From NCBI GenBank assembly GCA_964035795.1, contig OZ038320.1, positions 20,416,589 to 20,480,588 on the forward strand: DNA of 64,000 bases. Direction: 5' to 3'. Below, one piece after another: positions 32,201 through 44,892 of the stretch. Position numbers and translations under genes: made by a program. The number at the start of each line of letters is the position of its first letter. Within the stretch, counting starts at the first letter, position 1. Under the pieces are notes generated by a model that searched no databases, had not been told where the DNA came from, and worked only from the letters and a program-made list of their open reading frames with translations. This stretch comes from Pterobdella sp. o SKG-2022. Lineage: Eukaryota > Annelida > Clitellata > Hirudinida > Piscicolidae.

Positions 32201-35200
32201 AATGATAATGTCGGAAAATAGGAAAAGTAATGTTTTGGACGCATATTTATTACAAATTTATACAGCTAGACTTGTGGAAAATTTGAGACTTATTTTACTA
32301 TATCATTTAGATTATTGAGGTTTTTGCACTTCAATATAATCCATACCAACTATAATTTGTTAATTAAAATTAATTAAGATTATACAATTTTATTAAATAT
32401 TGAAATCAAGTTAAAGCACTTTTTATGTTTTCCACAGTTTCGAAGAGATAGAGTTACTTCTAGTGAAGGAGGAAAAAATGGGCTTTGGATTCTCACTCAA
32501 AAATGTTGATGGTTCGTGAATAAATTAATTATTTGGAATGTTCAGAGCACATGTTTATAGAGCGTTATGTTGTTTATTCAATTTTTGATAAGCTTTTTGT
32601 TACACAAACATATTTTACTTTGAGTTACGATGTTTGAACCTACAAAATAAAAAACGGAAAAGGCAGAATTTTTATAAGCTTTGAAAAAGTAATGGAAAAT
32701 CTCAATTTAAGTTTGAATAGAAAACCTGCGTTAGCTTTTCCTATTGCATTCTTGGGAGCATAAGGCTGCACAAAAACTGCGTTACTTAATTGAATTTTGA
32801 ATCATTGAACTTTTCCATTTTATGCTTACGATGAACAAGTATACTTATAAAAGCTATAAAAATTCAATTATTAATGGAGTAAAACTTTTATATTTGTACT
32901 TTTATAGAGAATTTTTGTACATTTGATATAAAAAAAACATGGTTTTATCTTCGCATTCAAAAAATTAGCATTGCGAAGTCTTTGAACTTAATTTTAATAC
33001 AAGTCGACACTCAAAAGCGTCAAAGTCTCTGACTGAGGCCAGCCGCCTTTATTTAATTATTGTCCAATACAAGGTTTTTCTTTATTATTATTAACTATAA
33101 GCTTAATAAGCTTAATAAAAATTAGCTCTAAAGTTTTGAGAACAACTAGTCTTGAGTAAAAAGCAAATAGAATATTTTTCACAAATAACGTGTTTATTGT
33201 TTTTATTTTTTTATCTTGAGCTCATAAAACAAATAAAAAATTGTTCATAAAATTCAGCACTCGGAACTGTAAACATAACTGTGAAGATTTCGTAAGAATT
33301 GTAAACAACATTCAGAATTCAATTTCAGCTTAATGAGAGTTCCGGCTTATGTGGTGTCTACCTGTATTATTTAATTGAAACACCTTATAACAGCAACTAC
33401 GACTATTTTCAAAATATGTTTTTTCTATTTATTTTTTTAACTTTCAAAGAGATCAATGCCGAAAACCCATGTCGGCAATTCTTCAACGAAGTGAACCCCG
33501 ATAAGAGTGCCGCAGCTGCTGGTCTGCAAGTCAATGATTTTCTATATGAGGTGGAAAATTTCCAATAAAATTTACAACTTCTAGAAAATATAATTAAGCT
33601 TATTAAGTATATTTTCATTAGAGCTTCAATCTACCATGAAATTGTGAGATAGTTATTAATTTTTTTCATCAGATAAATGGGAAAAATGTGAAAAATATTT
33701 CTCATCGGGATTGTGTGGGAGAAATTAAAGCGGCTGGGGCCCAGATGAAAGTCAAGGTGCTCAGAAAGACAAACGCTGTATCAAAAAGTTCGAGTGATTA
33801 ACTTTTGTTTATTTCAATATATTTCAACATTTTTATTACGTTTCATGGTAATTCTGATTTTTAATATAAAAATTTTTAACTAAAATTTCATTTCATTCTT
33901 AAGCTACTTCCATGAAATTTTATTGAAATGCATTATATTTTTAACTTTAACGATATTAAGTGCGTTTATAGGCAATATGAAATTAACTATAAAGATTTAT
34001 TCGACTAAAATAAGCGCTAATAATTTTCGAAAAAATTTAATACATACAACTGATATTTTTTATTGCAGAGAGTAATATTGATGCTTTCCAGATTAATAAT
34101 CACAACAAAGAAAACTTTGCTAATTCTGTAAAAACTAAGCAGGTAGCTCTAGAAACCCAAAGTTCTCAAATTACATACTCTAGAGACGTGAATGAAATTA
34201 TAGAATCTATAATAAACGACGAAAAACTTGAGTCAGTACCAAAAAAATATAAAGCCCCACCAGTGCCCACGACACCCAGTTTTATACCACAAAAAGAACT
34301 TGAAGGTTCTATTCCCATGCCTCCGCCGCTTCCAGACAATGATACTTTCAAACTTATCAAAAGTCGACAGCCGGTTGTTTTAACAGAAGAATCATTTGTC
34401 GATAATAATAATAATCATTCCATCAAATCAAAACCAAAAGAAGTATTAAACAGTCCGATCGATTCTGTTGCTCATAACGCTCTCTTAGATGCAATAAAAC
34501 GAAGAAAACAATTAGTAGATGATGTTGGTGCCGAAAGCTTGTCTGCAAGTATTGAAAACAAAGTCAATCAGTCTAAAAAACTGAATAGCTCGAGAAAATC
34601 TAACAATAAAACAATTCCAAAGCGTGAGTCACTCATGCCGAGTAACACCTCGACTACACAAAACTATGGTCTTCTAGCTTCAGGTACCAATTCAGTTATA
34701 GTGAAAAATTCCTCAAATTTCAACTCTGCAGGAAACAACAATGAAAACACATCTGTTAACTTTGATTCAGAGCGACAGACATACCATGCGAAAACATTGC
34801 CTAAAAATGTAAAAAAACTTTCAGAAGAAAGCAATGGTGCTGGTTTTTTAGCTGACGCAGAAAAATTAAGACTTTTATTTTTGCAAAAAAAATTCAATTC
34901 CACCCGGAACTTAGTAACAAATACTAATGATGATAGTACTGCCAAAGCTCAAACTGGAAAGGAAGCTTTAACTGATAACACATTTAAAGATTCAACTGAT
35001 AATACAAATACAAACTTGATTGATAAGACAAATAAAGATTCAACAGATAATACAATTGAAGATTCAACTTATAACACAAATGAAAATTCGAAAGACAATA
35101 AAGTAACTTCTGAGCCACCATTGTCGCAAAAGCAATCAGAGAATATAATAGTTTCCAAAACTTCAAATTCCCCTCCCATTACCTTGCCAAAACCTGATGC

Positions 35201-36206
35201 AGACAACACAACACAATCGAAAAAAATAAATAATCAACCTCAAAAAAATGACTTGCATTCAAAGTTATTTGAAGAAATAAAAAATACTAAAAACTCAGAG
35301 AAAAACACATTGAAACCTCCAATGCCTCAATTAAAACTGGAAACAAATATAAATAACCAAAATCAAGCTCCCACTCCCCCTCCTACAGCTAGTCCTTCTA
35401 TAGCTGCTCTCGCAACCATCGTGGCCGAAAGAGCGCAAAAGAAAAGAGATACTATACAGAAAGTACAAGAACCTTTTTCAGGGCAGTCTAAAACGTACTT
35501 TTCGGGAAATACTTTAAACAAAAACATAGGTTCACCTGGGGTTGATAATTCAAAATCTCCCTTACAAAAACCTATGAATCTTTCCAGCACTTCGAGTACG
35601 AACATAGAAACTAAAGCTATTTTGCCTACATCACCTCCGAACAAAAAATTTTATAGTTCTTCCAAAGCACCGGTTTCACCACTTTCAGGAATAGCAAGGG
35701 AGAAGCCACTTGAAACAAAAACTTTGTTTACACGTTCTTCAGATAATCAATTAATATTTCCAAAAAATGACAAGACAAATTCTATAAAGTCAACCACTCC
35801 ATCAAACAACATTACCAATCTTACTAAGAACTTTCAAACAAATGCATTAAAACCAGTGCCAACTTCTCTACCAAAACCACTTATAAAAAGTGCCAATATC
35901 AATAAGTTCAATGAGTATAAACCAAGCCAAGAGAATAATAAAGTTTCAAACCTCACTTTAAACTTTAGCAATGACTCTAAACCACAAAAAAAAATTATTA
36001 AAAGTTTTATAAAGAATAACTCGGAACCAGCAGAACCACCAAAACAACAAGATAATCCCATAAATGGAAATTCAAAAACACTTAATTCTTCATATTCAGA
36101 CGATACATATCCAACTCTGCGTAAAACTCCTCAAACCACTAATACCTTAATCTTCAAAGCCAAACCTTCTTCTACTCCAAGCAGCCCTCTTATTCGAAAA
36201 CTTTGA
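26201..36206 (+). CDS. Shank family scaffold: SPN-ankyrin-PDZ-proline-rich, no visible SH3 or SAM
   Basis: Fifteen exons join in phase: 26201-26302, 26409-26480, 26687-26812, 27510-27581, 27934-28042, 28283-28434, 28864-29031, 30206-30322, 30648-30792, 30901-31266, 31524-31566, 32438-32511, 33450-33550, 33673-33793, 34069-36206 (3906 nt, about 1301 residues). Order: Shank/ProSAP N-terminal ubiquitin-like domain (residues about 10-125; ADDTVWSVKQKFL, FLDEERCLREYPL, YYEFKYKTRI); ankyrin repeats (about 126-355; GETPLTIATT, NGHTPLHMAVIKKNK, KGNTPLHICAETN); a linker (YNDKRRGLLSAATIRSLEKS); PDZ (about 491-585; EKMGFGFSLKNVD, AAAAGLQVNDFLYEINGKNV); then about 710 disordered residues with PMPPPLPDN and TPPPTASPS. 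Shank proteins cross-link receptors, SAPAP/GKAP and actin regulators under the membrane. No SH3 fits the roughly 135-residue linker, and no SAM follows; the protein ends STPSSPLIRKL. ATG 26225 is a possible alternative start. An AATAAA lies at 36259. Confidence 0.92.
27041..27316 (-). mobile_element. Possible solo LTR or old repeat in Shank intron 3
   Basis: A block clearly richer in G+C than the rest of the intron. On the minus strand it opens TGTTATAACC and closes TTCTAAGACA, and carries TATAAAA (27130-27124) followed closely by AATAAA (27113-27108), the usual promoter and polyadenylation pair of a short LTR. I could not find a target-site duplication or a second copy, so this is an inference from layout only. 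Confidence 0.3.
34974..35093 (+). repeat. Coding tandem repeat, five 24-bp units, in the Shank last exon
   Basis: Five exact-length 24-base units, each opening with a GAT/TAT-AAN-AC-like codon trio, encode the 8-residue series DNTFKDST, DNTNTNLI, DKTNKDST, DNTIEDST, YNTNENSK. The units have diverged in sequence but keep the length, so the frame is never broken. The repeat lies in the disordered region after the PDZ domain. Confidence 0.9.
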
Positions 36207-37397
36207 TAAAAATATTTAGTTCAAATGAATTTAATCATGAAAGTATATTGAAACATTCAAATAAATCCTATATTGCACAAAGGCTTTCTAATCAATTGAG
36301 ATATTCCCGTCAATTTAAATCAAACTCTTTTGTATCGAATCAGTTATCCGATTTAACGTTATGTATTCAGAGAAACTTGAATTTTCCATTTAAAATTTTG
36401 CATTTTATTTATTTTGATTTTAAAGATATTAAAATATTTTTTCTTTTGATCAAATTTAATGCGGAATTAATGAGCTTTAGAGAATTTAATTTCAAAAAAT
36501 GATTTATTAAAAGCATTCATAAACTTTTGGTTGAACTTCGAAAAATATTAAAAATTTTACTTCTTCAATAACAGAAAAATTTTGAAGAGCGTGGTCGCAC
36601 TTTTGAAAAACTTACAAATAAGGATAAGATTTTTTTAAAACTTTATAATAGTTAAATATTTGGCGGCACTCCTTCAAGGATGCCTGTCATGCTAATGAAT
36701 ATCAAACTATAACAAAGTAATTGAAGGCTCTCTGTAGGATTCCAAACATTTTAATTAGTTGATAAAAATGAAGAAAAAGTGAAAAACCATCTTATTTAAT
36801 TAAAGAGAATACAATTATTATAAGTAAAATTTTTAACTAGAAACTTCATGTTCAAACTAGTGGGAAATGTTAAGATAATTTTGATAGAAAAAAAATGTAA
36901 ACTGACAAAGAAACATACAAAATAAACGAAAAATACTCGTAAGCTTTTTGGACTAAACTTCTTTCAAGAAAGAAACGAAAAAAATCTTGCAACATATAGA
37001 AATTTGAAAAATATGAATCAATGAATTGACTACCGTGAGAAAATACAATATTTAAACAAAGCAATAAAAACCATTTTATCAAAAACTTTTATTAATTAGA
37101 CGAAAAGCTTCGTGTTATTATTCAGTTAATAAAAGTGTTTGATAAATCGTTTTTTGTTGATAGGCTTGTTTAGTTAAAGCAAAAACTTTTTACTAAATCA
37201 AAGGAAACATTCAAAATCAAGATTATTTTTCCAATATTTTTACTATTCAGTGAAAAATTCTTTTATATTTAATTTGAAGTATAAAGATTTTAAATTTTCT
37301 TTTTTAAACATAAATATATTTTTAAAGTTTTTCTTGGAGTAACTTTTAAACAAAAAGATTTGTAATCCACATGTTCTCGTAAAGAAAATTTCATGAA
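36207..37397. other. Spacer between Shank and BMS1
   Basis: 1.2 kb between two plus-strand genes. AATAAA at 36259-36264 is the likely Shank poly(A) signal. An open frame 36203-36502 follows directly but shows no SAM-like or other motif. The rest should contain the BMS1 promoter; nothing else is recognisable. Confidence 0.5.
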
Positions 37398-40300
37398 ATG
37401 GATATAGATGAAAGCAAAAAACCACACAGAAAAAAACAAGCAGGTGCAAAATTAGCAAAAAAAGCTAAAAAAGATGTTGATCCAACAGCGGCTAAACCTA
37501 AAAATCCAAAAGCTTTCACTTTTAATTCTATTAAAAAAACTGAAAGGGCCGTTAGAAGGTAATTTAGATATATATAAATATAGGAAAAAATAAATTATAA
37601 AGTTTCAAAAATTTATTTTAGAACAGCAGATGTTAAAGAAAAGAAGTTCCACCAGCCAATGGTGGATAGAACTAGTGTTGTACCTCCACCAGTTGTTGTC
37701 GCCGTTGTTGGGCCTCCGAAAGTAGGCAAAAGTACTCTCATCACTTGCCTCATCAGAAATTTTGTGAAGAAAAAAATTTCAAACATCAATGGCCCTATCA
37801 CTATTATCAACAGTATGTTTTTATGGGTTTCAATTTAGTTTAAGAAAATCCATTAATTTATCATTTAGTTGTAAAATTATTTTCAATCTTTTAAAGGTAA
37901 AAAGCAAAGATTGACTTTCATAGAATGTAACAATGATATAAACTCCATGATTGACATTGCAAAAATAGCTGATCTTGTGAGTTTATTAATTAAAATTAAT
38001 TTTCATATCATCATCTTTTTATATTCAACATTTTTTTATTTTTTATAGAAAAACACTCACATTTTATCTTATTTTAGACATCCTTCAAAACTAACCCGAC
38101 TTTACAATAATGGCTTTACATTATGTGTAACCAAGATTTATTAACATTTTTTCTTTATTGTCTTCAATGTTGAAATTCCATTCTATTTCACTAATTCTGT
38201 TTTCCTTTTTTCTACAACTTGGCCTAACCACATCAAGCTTTTTTGCCTTTCAGTGCTAACAATTGTACTCCAAATGTAATCTCTTTATCAAATCCACAGT
38301 GCAAATTACATCAGTCAGATGAAGCCAAAACATCATTTAATGCATACATTCTTTTGTTTTAAAAATACTTTTTATCCATGAATTTGATCACTCAAGTTTC
38401 TGGTTCACACATTCTCAAAAAGTTTTTTTAATATCCCATGTCTTAGAAAAATAAAAGCTAAAGAAAGAAGAAGACGGAAGAACCTGATTTAAGGAACCTG
38501 CCGATGGCAGAAGAATTGATTGATTGATGTCTTATTTATAATACATAACAAAATGTTAAGTGCTTCGAAATTCAAAGCTACTCTTTTTGCAGCAACATTT
38601 GATTCATCCTTTTTTAGCCTGTAAATTACATATTATAACTTATTCATTCTATTTCACTGAGACAACCATCTGAAGCCTTTTTATATTCTTCACTTATAAC
38701 ATCCATACAAAGCTTGTTTTTGTGTTTCCCATGCACATTGTCAGATACTCTCACATCAATCTATTTCTCAAGTGATTTACTCTTGATTCTTTTGTTACAT
38801 GTAACAAATAGATAAATGATCCATAAAAATAATTATTATATAACAGGTCCTTTTAATGGTTGATGCAAGTTTTGGGTTTGAAATGGAAATTTTTGAGTTT
38901 TTACACATTGCAAAAACTCATGGAGAAATGAAGGTATTTAAAATATTTATTTTAAATTGACTTCATGTTTTGATTTTTCAAGAACAATATGCATAATAAA
39001 AAAAGTAATTTTGTATGCTTCAAATCAATAATCAAGTAAATGATAATACTTGATACTAAATAATTTTTCATTAACATTGGCAATTTTAAAATCTGAAGGT
39101 CCTAGGTGTTTTAACCCATTTGGATTCTTTCGATCGGAACAAAAAACTCAAGAAAACCAAAAAAATTCTCAAGGATCGTTTTTGGAAAGATGTTTATCCT
39201 GTAAGTTTCAATAATAAAATTCAACTCATCTATATGTATATTAAAACTTAATTTATTGTTAAACTTCATATAAAAGGGAGCAAAGCTGTTTTACTTGTCT
39301 GGCATTATAAATGGTGCATATATGAAGTCTGAGATAAAAAACCTTGGTAGGTTTATAAGCGTAATTAAATACAGACCACTGATCTGGAGGACTAGCCATC
39401 CTTATGTCCTTGTTGATCGGTCAGTTTAGCATCATTAAGTTTCTTAGAATTAAAACTCAAACATGATGAATTATTTTATTCTCTTATTGGATGATTACTA
39501 ATCACTTAATATCCCTAGAGATATATATTAAAGTTTGAAGACTATATTAGTAGTTTTTGAATTTGAGTTTTCATAACTATCAAAAAGGATGGAGGATGTA
39601 ACAGACCCTGAAGAAGTGAAAATAAATGCCAAGGTAGATCGTAGTGTTTGCTTCTATGGATATGTCAGAGGCACTCACTTTAAAAATAAATGCGTCATTC
39701 ATATACCAGGTTGGTTTGCTTAAGTACATGTGTTTATGAAAATGGTTTAAAATAATGATATAATATGAAGGTGTGGGAGACCACTGCGTCACAGAGATGA
39801 ATGTGCTTGAGGATCCGTGCCCTCTGCCTGAACAACTCAAGAAGAGGAGTCTCAATGAACAAGAAAGGTGGTGTTTTTATAGTATGAATTCAGATCTATA
39901 TAAGCTGCTATCAAGACTTTAGCTGGATAAGACTTACTAGTAATAATAATAATAATAGTATTAATATTATTGTTTCATTGTTTTGGTTTATTACATCTTG
40001 AACCTAAAAGGAGTTTTTCATTTTGATTTCAGAATGAAAAATAAACTCTACTTTTTGAAACCAGGTTGTTGTATGCACCGATGTGTGAAGTGGGAGGTGT
40101 AATGGTGGATCAGGATGCCATCTACATCAATACAAACCTCAACCAGGCCTTCAATAAGCAGGTCTGTTCAAGTGTTAGCTCAAACATCATGAAATGTTTA
40201 GCATTTTATTTACCATTTTTTGTTGTGATCAAATTAGTCAAAGTTCTTCAGGTACTCTATCAAAAGCTCTATTTTAATTTTGAAAAGCTAAGTTATGTGG

Positions 40301-43300
40301 CTCACCAGTAGCTGAATGGTGAATAAAGATTCCATAAAGTTTAAGCTGAAAAATCCATACTGCATTTTATTGATCAGAATCCTAGAAAAGATCTTTTTCT
40401 CTAACTATTTATCTTTTTTTATCTATAAATGTTTAAAATATTGTTAAGTTTCAAATTTTAACTTGATTTATAGATTTGTCATTTAATTTTTAGAGACATC
40501 TTAATGTACTTATAAATAATATTCAACAATTTTTTATGTCAATTTATGGAAGAATTTTAGTAAATTTATTGAGCAAATTAACAGCTATAATTTTCACGAA
40601 AAATTCAGCCTTATCATAAAACATTAGCTTTACCATTTTTATTTCAATCTACCAGAGGTCAGATGAAGTGAATGACTTGATGGAGTCGATGAAGTCTGCC
40701 AAGAAGGCCCTCACTGATAAAATCAATAGTGCCTCACTACATGTAGGCTATTTATGGTTTTTTTTTTTTTTTAAATTTCATGAACATTTATTGAATGTCT
40801 AAATATCAAATTTTGTTTTCACATTTTTCGAGTTCATTCTCGGCTTAATAAGATTTTTTGTGTTTTCTTGTTTTAAATCAATTCATCTTTGTAGTTTTTT
40901 TCAGTCTATAAAAGCGTTTTGTGAGGCTTTTGAGAGTTCAATTATTTTGTATTTCAAGTGTTAAATAAGTTTTTATGAATAAAAAAGAAGTATTTAAGAT
41001 TAAAATGATTTTAAATTGGTCATTTTAAAAATTTTTTAGGCCATGGATGATAAAGAAAATGAAGAAGATGATGATGAGGATAAAAGTGAAAATGATGAGA
41101 ATGAAGAAGATAATGATGTAGATATGAGAACCGATGATGAAGATGATATGAATGATGAAGAAAAAAGTAAAAACCCATGGGGCAGGATAGATTATGATGA
41201 AGAAAATGAAGATAATGAACAATCTGAAGAGGAAGAAATTGATGGTAAATTCAGAATTTATTCTAAAACTTAAAAGTTTTATTTGAGGTAAAAAAATTAA
41301 AAATTAATTGATGAAAATGATATTCACAGGAGATGTGAAATGGAAAAAAAACCTACGAGAAAAAGGTATAAAGAGTTTCCTTCAGAGACTTAACAAGCAC
41401 CACAACATGCAGCAACTGGTATATGGAGGTGAGTATCTGCTGTTTTCTCACTCCATCATTCTCTTTTGCTTGATTTTGTTTTATGCGTCATTTTTCAACC
41501 TTTTTGCATATTAAGAAATTTAAAATTTTTAAAATTTAAATTTGATAAATACAGATAGCAAGAAGAGAGAGAATGAAGATGATGAAGAAGAGGGAGAAGA
41601 AGTATTTGGTTTTTTAAAGTCTCTTAACAAATCAAACTCTGGCAGTGCTATCAAAAAGTCTTCCGCCTACTCCATGCAAGCGAATGTTAAGGAGTACGAC
41701 GAAAAAGACGTTTTAGAGGTTCATTATATTACTAAACTGCTTTTATACAGCATACATGTAATTTATTTTCAATTCATAAAAAGTTATCAATCTTACATTC
41801 AATTATTTTATACAGATTGATGTAATTAACTAGCATGTTAATAATTTTTGCATTAAAAAGAGGATAATATATTCTAAATCCAAGTCATTTTTTGGAGCTT
41901 CATACATGAAATAGAGAATGTGTTGAATATTGATCATCACTCATCAGGGTGTAGAGCGTATCAAGAAACTGTTCACGTCAGGAGAGTGGAATGATGACGA
42001 AGATGCATCCAAGTTGTTAGAGAAAGACGATGGTTTGGCTATAAATAATTATTTGTCAACTTATGGTTTTCAATTAGTTTTAATAATCTTTAACTACAAA
42101 ATGTTTTTGTCCATTTTTTTCATGTAACTCATTATATTACATTGTTTTTCAATTAGCTAATAGGAAGATTAATGAAGAAGATGATGACGATGACGACGAT
42201 TTTGATGATAATGAGGAAGAGGATAGAGGAGAGGACAATGATGCTGAAAAAAGTGAGGAAGATGAAGAACATGGTTAGAATTGAGATAAATATAGTTCAA
42301 ATTCATGTCAGTTGGAAAGAATAGGAAATAAAATAATCTACTTTATTATTACATTAGACTTTATATCTAAACCTCAAATATAACTTGAAGTGAAGGAAAC
42401 TCCAGAAGAACGGCGTGAGCGCAGAATGAAGGCGAAATTGCTTGCAAGAAAGACCAGGCAAAGAGAATTGTTTGAGGCCATCAACGGAGTAGACAGTGGA
42501 GGTGAGGGTGGGGCATGTGTGCTTTCACGGGAATTGATGCTATTTTGAAATAATTTTCTCATAGTTAACTAAAGCTGCATGGATTTAATTTTAATGCAAC
42601 AAGTAAAATTTTTAGTGTTTTGACCAACTAAAATATTGAGCATGGAAATTTTGACTGAATATTTGAAAATATTTGTTGAAATGCATTGAACTCTGAGTTT
42701 CATTTCAATATTTTATTAACTTCTTGCAGAAAAAACTTTTTTTGAGCAACAAAAAGAGGAAATGGCAAAACTGGCTGAGGTTTTCCAATTTATTATCAAA
42801 TATTTTTCAGTGTATCAAACCAAACTTTGTTCTATTCAGTTGAACAGATCGGAGTTTTCTTCAGTGAGTGAGGCGCAGAGAGTGGACTTTGAAGGCTTCA
42901 GACCAGGATCATATGTTCGCTTGCAAGTGGACAACTTCCCTTGTGAGTTTGTCACAAATTTTGATCCCTCCTATCCCATCGTTTTGGGTGGTTTGTTGAC
43001 ATCTGAACAAAATATTGGCCTGGTCACCGTCAATGTGAAGTTGCATCGATGGTACAAAAAGATTCTAAAGTCTGGAGATCCTTTGGTGTTTTCTATTGGT
43101 TGGAGACGGTTTCAGACTGTGCCTACTTTTTCAATTTGCGATCATAATGGGCGAAACAGGTTTTGCAAGTACACTCCTCCTCACTATCACTGCCAAGCTA
43201 CCTTTTGGGGTTAGCTTTTGATTTTTTTAAGTGTTATTAAAAATTCATTAAAATATCGTCACTTTTTGTAGGTCCCATCACACCAGACAAAACAGGAGTT

Positions 43301-44592
43301 GTAGCTGTGCAAACGTTATCAAGCGAAACAGTTAATTATTATATTCTACATAGAATATTAATTTCAATAAAATTTTTTTTTTAAATTCACATGAAAATGC
43401 CCTTTTTACAAGTGATTATATTATATTCATGAATATTTTTTCAAGTAAATATTTTATGGTACTTTCAGAAAGATTTTCGGTTGGCAGCCATGGGTGTTGT
43501 CAGCCAATCAGACAATGCTATTTCTATTGTGAAGAAGCTGAAATTAGTTGGTTACCCTTTCCACATCCATCGAAACACCGCATTCATAAAGGTTTTGGAT
43601 ATTTTAAAATTTAGAATTTATATGACTTTTTTTTATATGTCTATAACAAGTTAGCTGAAATATTTGCTACAATCTATTAAAACGATCTTCAGGGCATGTT
43701 CAATTCGGAGCTGGAGGTCGCCAAGTTCACTAATGCTAGTCTGAGGACTGTCAGTGGGATCAGAGGACAGGTAATAGTTTATTTACATCTAAGCATTATC
43801 TACTCATTTGATTTATAGATCAACATGATTTTTGTTTAAATTTTTGTATAAAAATAATTCTGAACTCAGGTGAAGAAATCAGTGAGGCAGGCATCAACCA
43901 TAGTGAAGAAGCACAACGTCGACACAGCAGTGTCTCCTGGCAGCTTCAGAGCAACGTTCGAAGACAAGATTTTGATGAAAGGTAGTTCATTTTTAAACTA
44001 TTATTGAGTTGATTTAAATTTTATAATTCACAGACATCGTGTTTATGCGGACGTGGTGTAAAACAACTATACCTCAGTTCTACAATCCTGTGGTGAACCT
44101 TTTGATGAACAAAGAGAAGAGAACTGCTTGGTCGGGCATGCGTACTTCAGGTGAAGTGAGGAAAGAAAGGGACCTCAAGAGAACTCCTCAAGAAGATAGT
44201 CTATATAAGGTTTCAAATGATTTTTGGTCTCAATAAACAAGGAAACATTAGGAAGTAAGTTAAAAAGGTTTCCATTGTCAAGCATCTGTCTCCATGATTT
44301 TCCTTGTTAAAATTCAAATTAAAAAAATTTTTGTCTTCTTAAAAAATTTATTTATCATTTTTGCTTCAGAACATCACGAGAACACATAAAGAAGAAGCCC
44401 CATTAGTCATTCCTAATTCACTTCAGAAAGAGTTGCCTTTTAAATTTAAGCCTAAAGCCCAGGCCAAAACAATCGATACTATTAAGAGAATCGCTATTGT
44501 TAAAGATCCTAAAGAAAGAAAGGTTGTTTTATCATGCTTAGTAATTTTTATAAATGTCAAATACTTTATCAATTTTAAACTCTCTTAACTAG

Positions 44593-44654
<62 letters not shown>

Positions 44655-44892
44655 GTATTAAGTTATCTACCTCGGTTTTGGCTCAGTCGAAATAGCATTA
44701 AGTTTTTAGAATTTACCTGTTCTCATTAACTCGTATTAATCATTGAAATAGGTTTCTGAGATGATGAAAAGACTACAAGACTTGTACACCGCCAAAAGAA
44801 AGGAGAAGAGAATTGAGATGAGACAAAGAGCTATGAAACATCAAGCTAACAAGAAAAAGATAGAAGAGAAAAAGAACAAAAAGAAAAGATGA
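37398..44892 (+). CDS. BMS1: BMS1, nucleolar GTPase of 40S ribosome biogenesis
   Basis: Twenty-five exons in phase: 37398-37558, 37622-37812, 37897-37976, 38847-38933, 39099-39200, 39277-39419, 39588-39709, 39771-39867, 40065-40161, 40656-40742, 41040-41244, 41330-41428, 41555-41718, 41948-42032, 42157-42273, 42391-42501, 42730-42779, 42840-43209, 43272-43330, 43469-43591, 43693-43770, 43870-43981, 44034-44209, 44370-44522, 44752-44892 (3210 nt, 1069 residues). A basic start ([19 protein letters not shown]) precedes the GTPase domain: P-loop GPPKVGKST (84-92) and G4-like THLD (179-182). Next come the AARP2CN region, long Asp/Glu tracts (41043-42273), and the RIBIOP_C domain from about 680 (YEGFRPG-like [60 protein letters not shown]), ending in a Lys-rich coiled tail. 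BMS1 works with RCL1 and U3 snoRNP in the SSU processome. Intron 17 (60 nt) is frame-neutral. AATAAA follows the stop by about 30 bases. Confidence 0.97.
44595..44651. repeat. (AT)n microsatellite in the last BMS1 intron
   Basis: About 28 perfect AT dinucleotides lie between BMS1 exons 24 and 25. Confidence 0.97.

Noticed and set aside
36203..36502. Open frame directly after the Shank stop, considered as a possible missing SAM exon
   Set aside because: No acceptor at a suitable phase and no SAM-like helix pattern; composition like UTR, with a poly(A) signal inside it.
41025..41222. Minus-strand open frame rich in Ile and Phe
   Set aside because: Antisense shadow of the acidic Asp/Glu tract in BMS1 exon 11.
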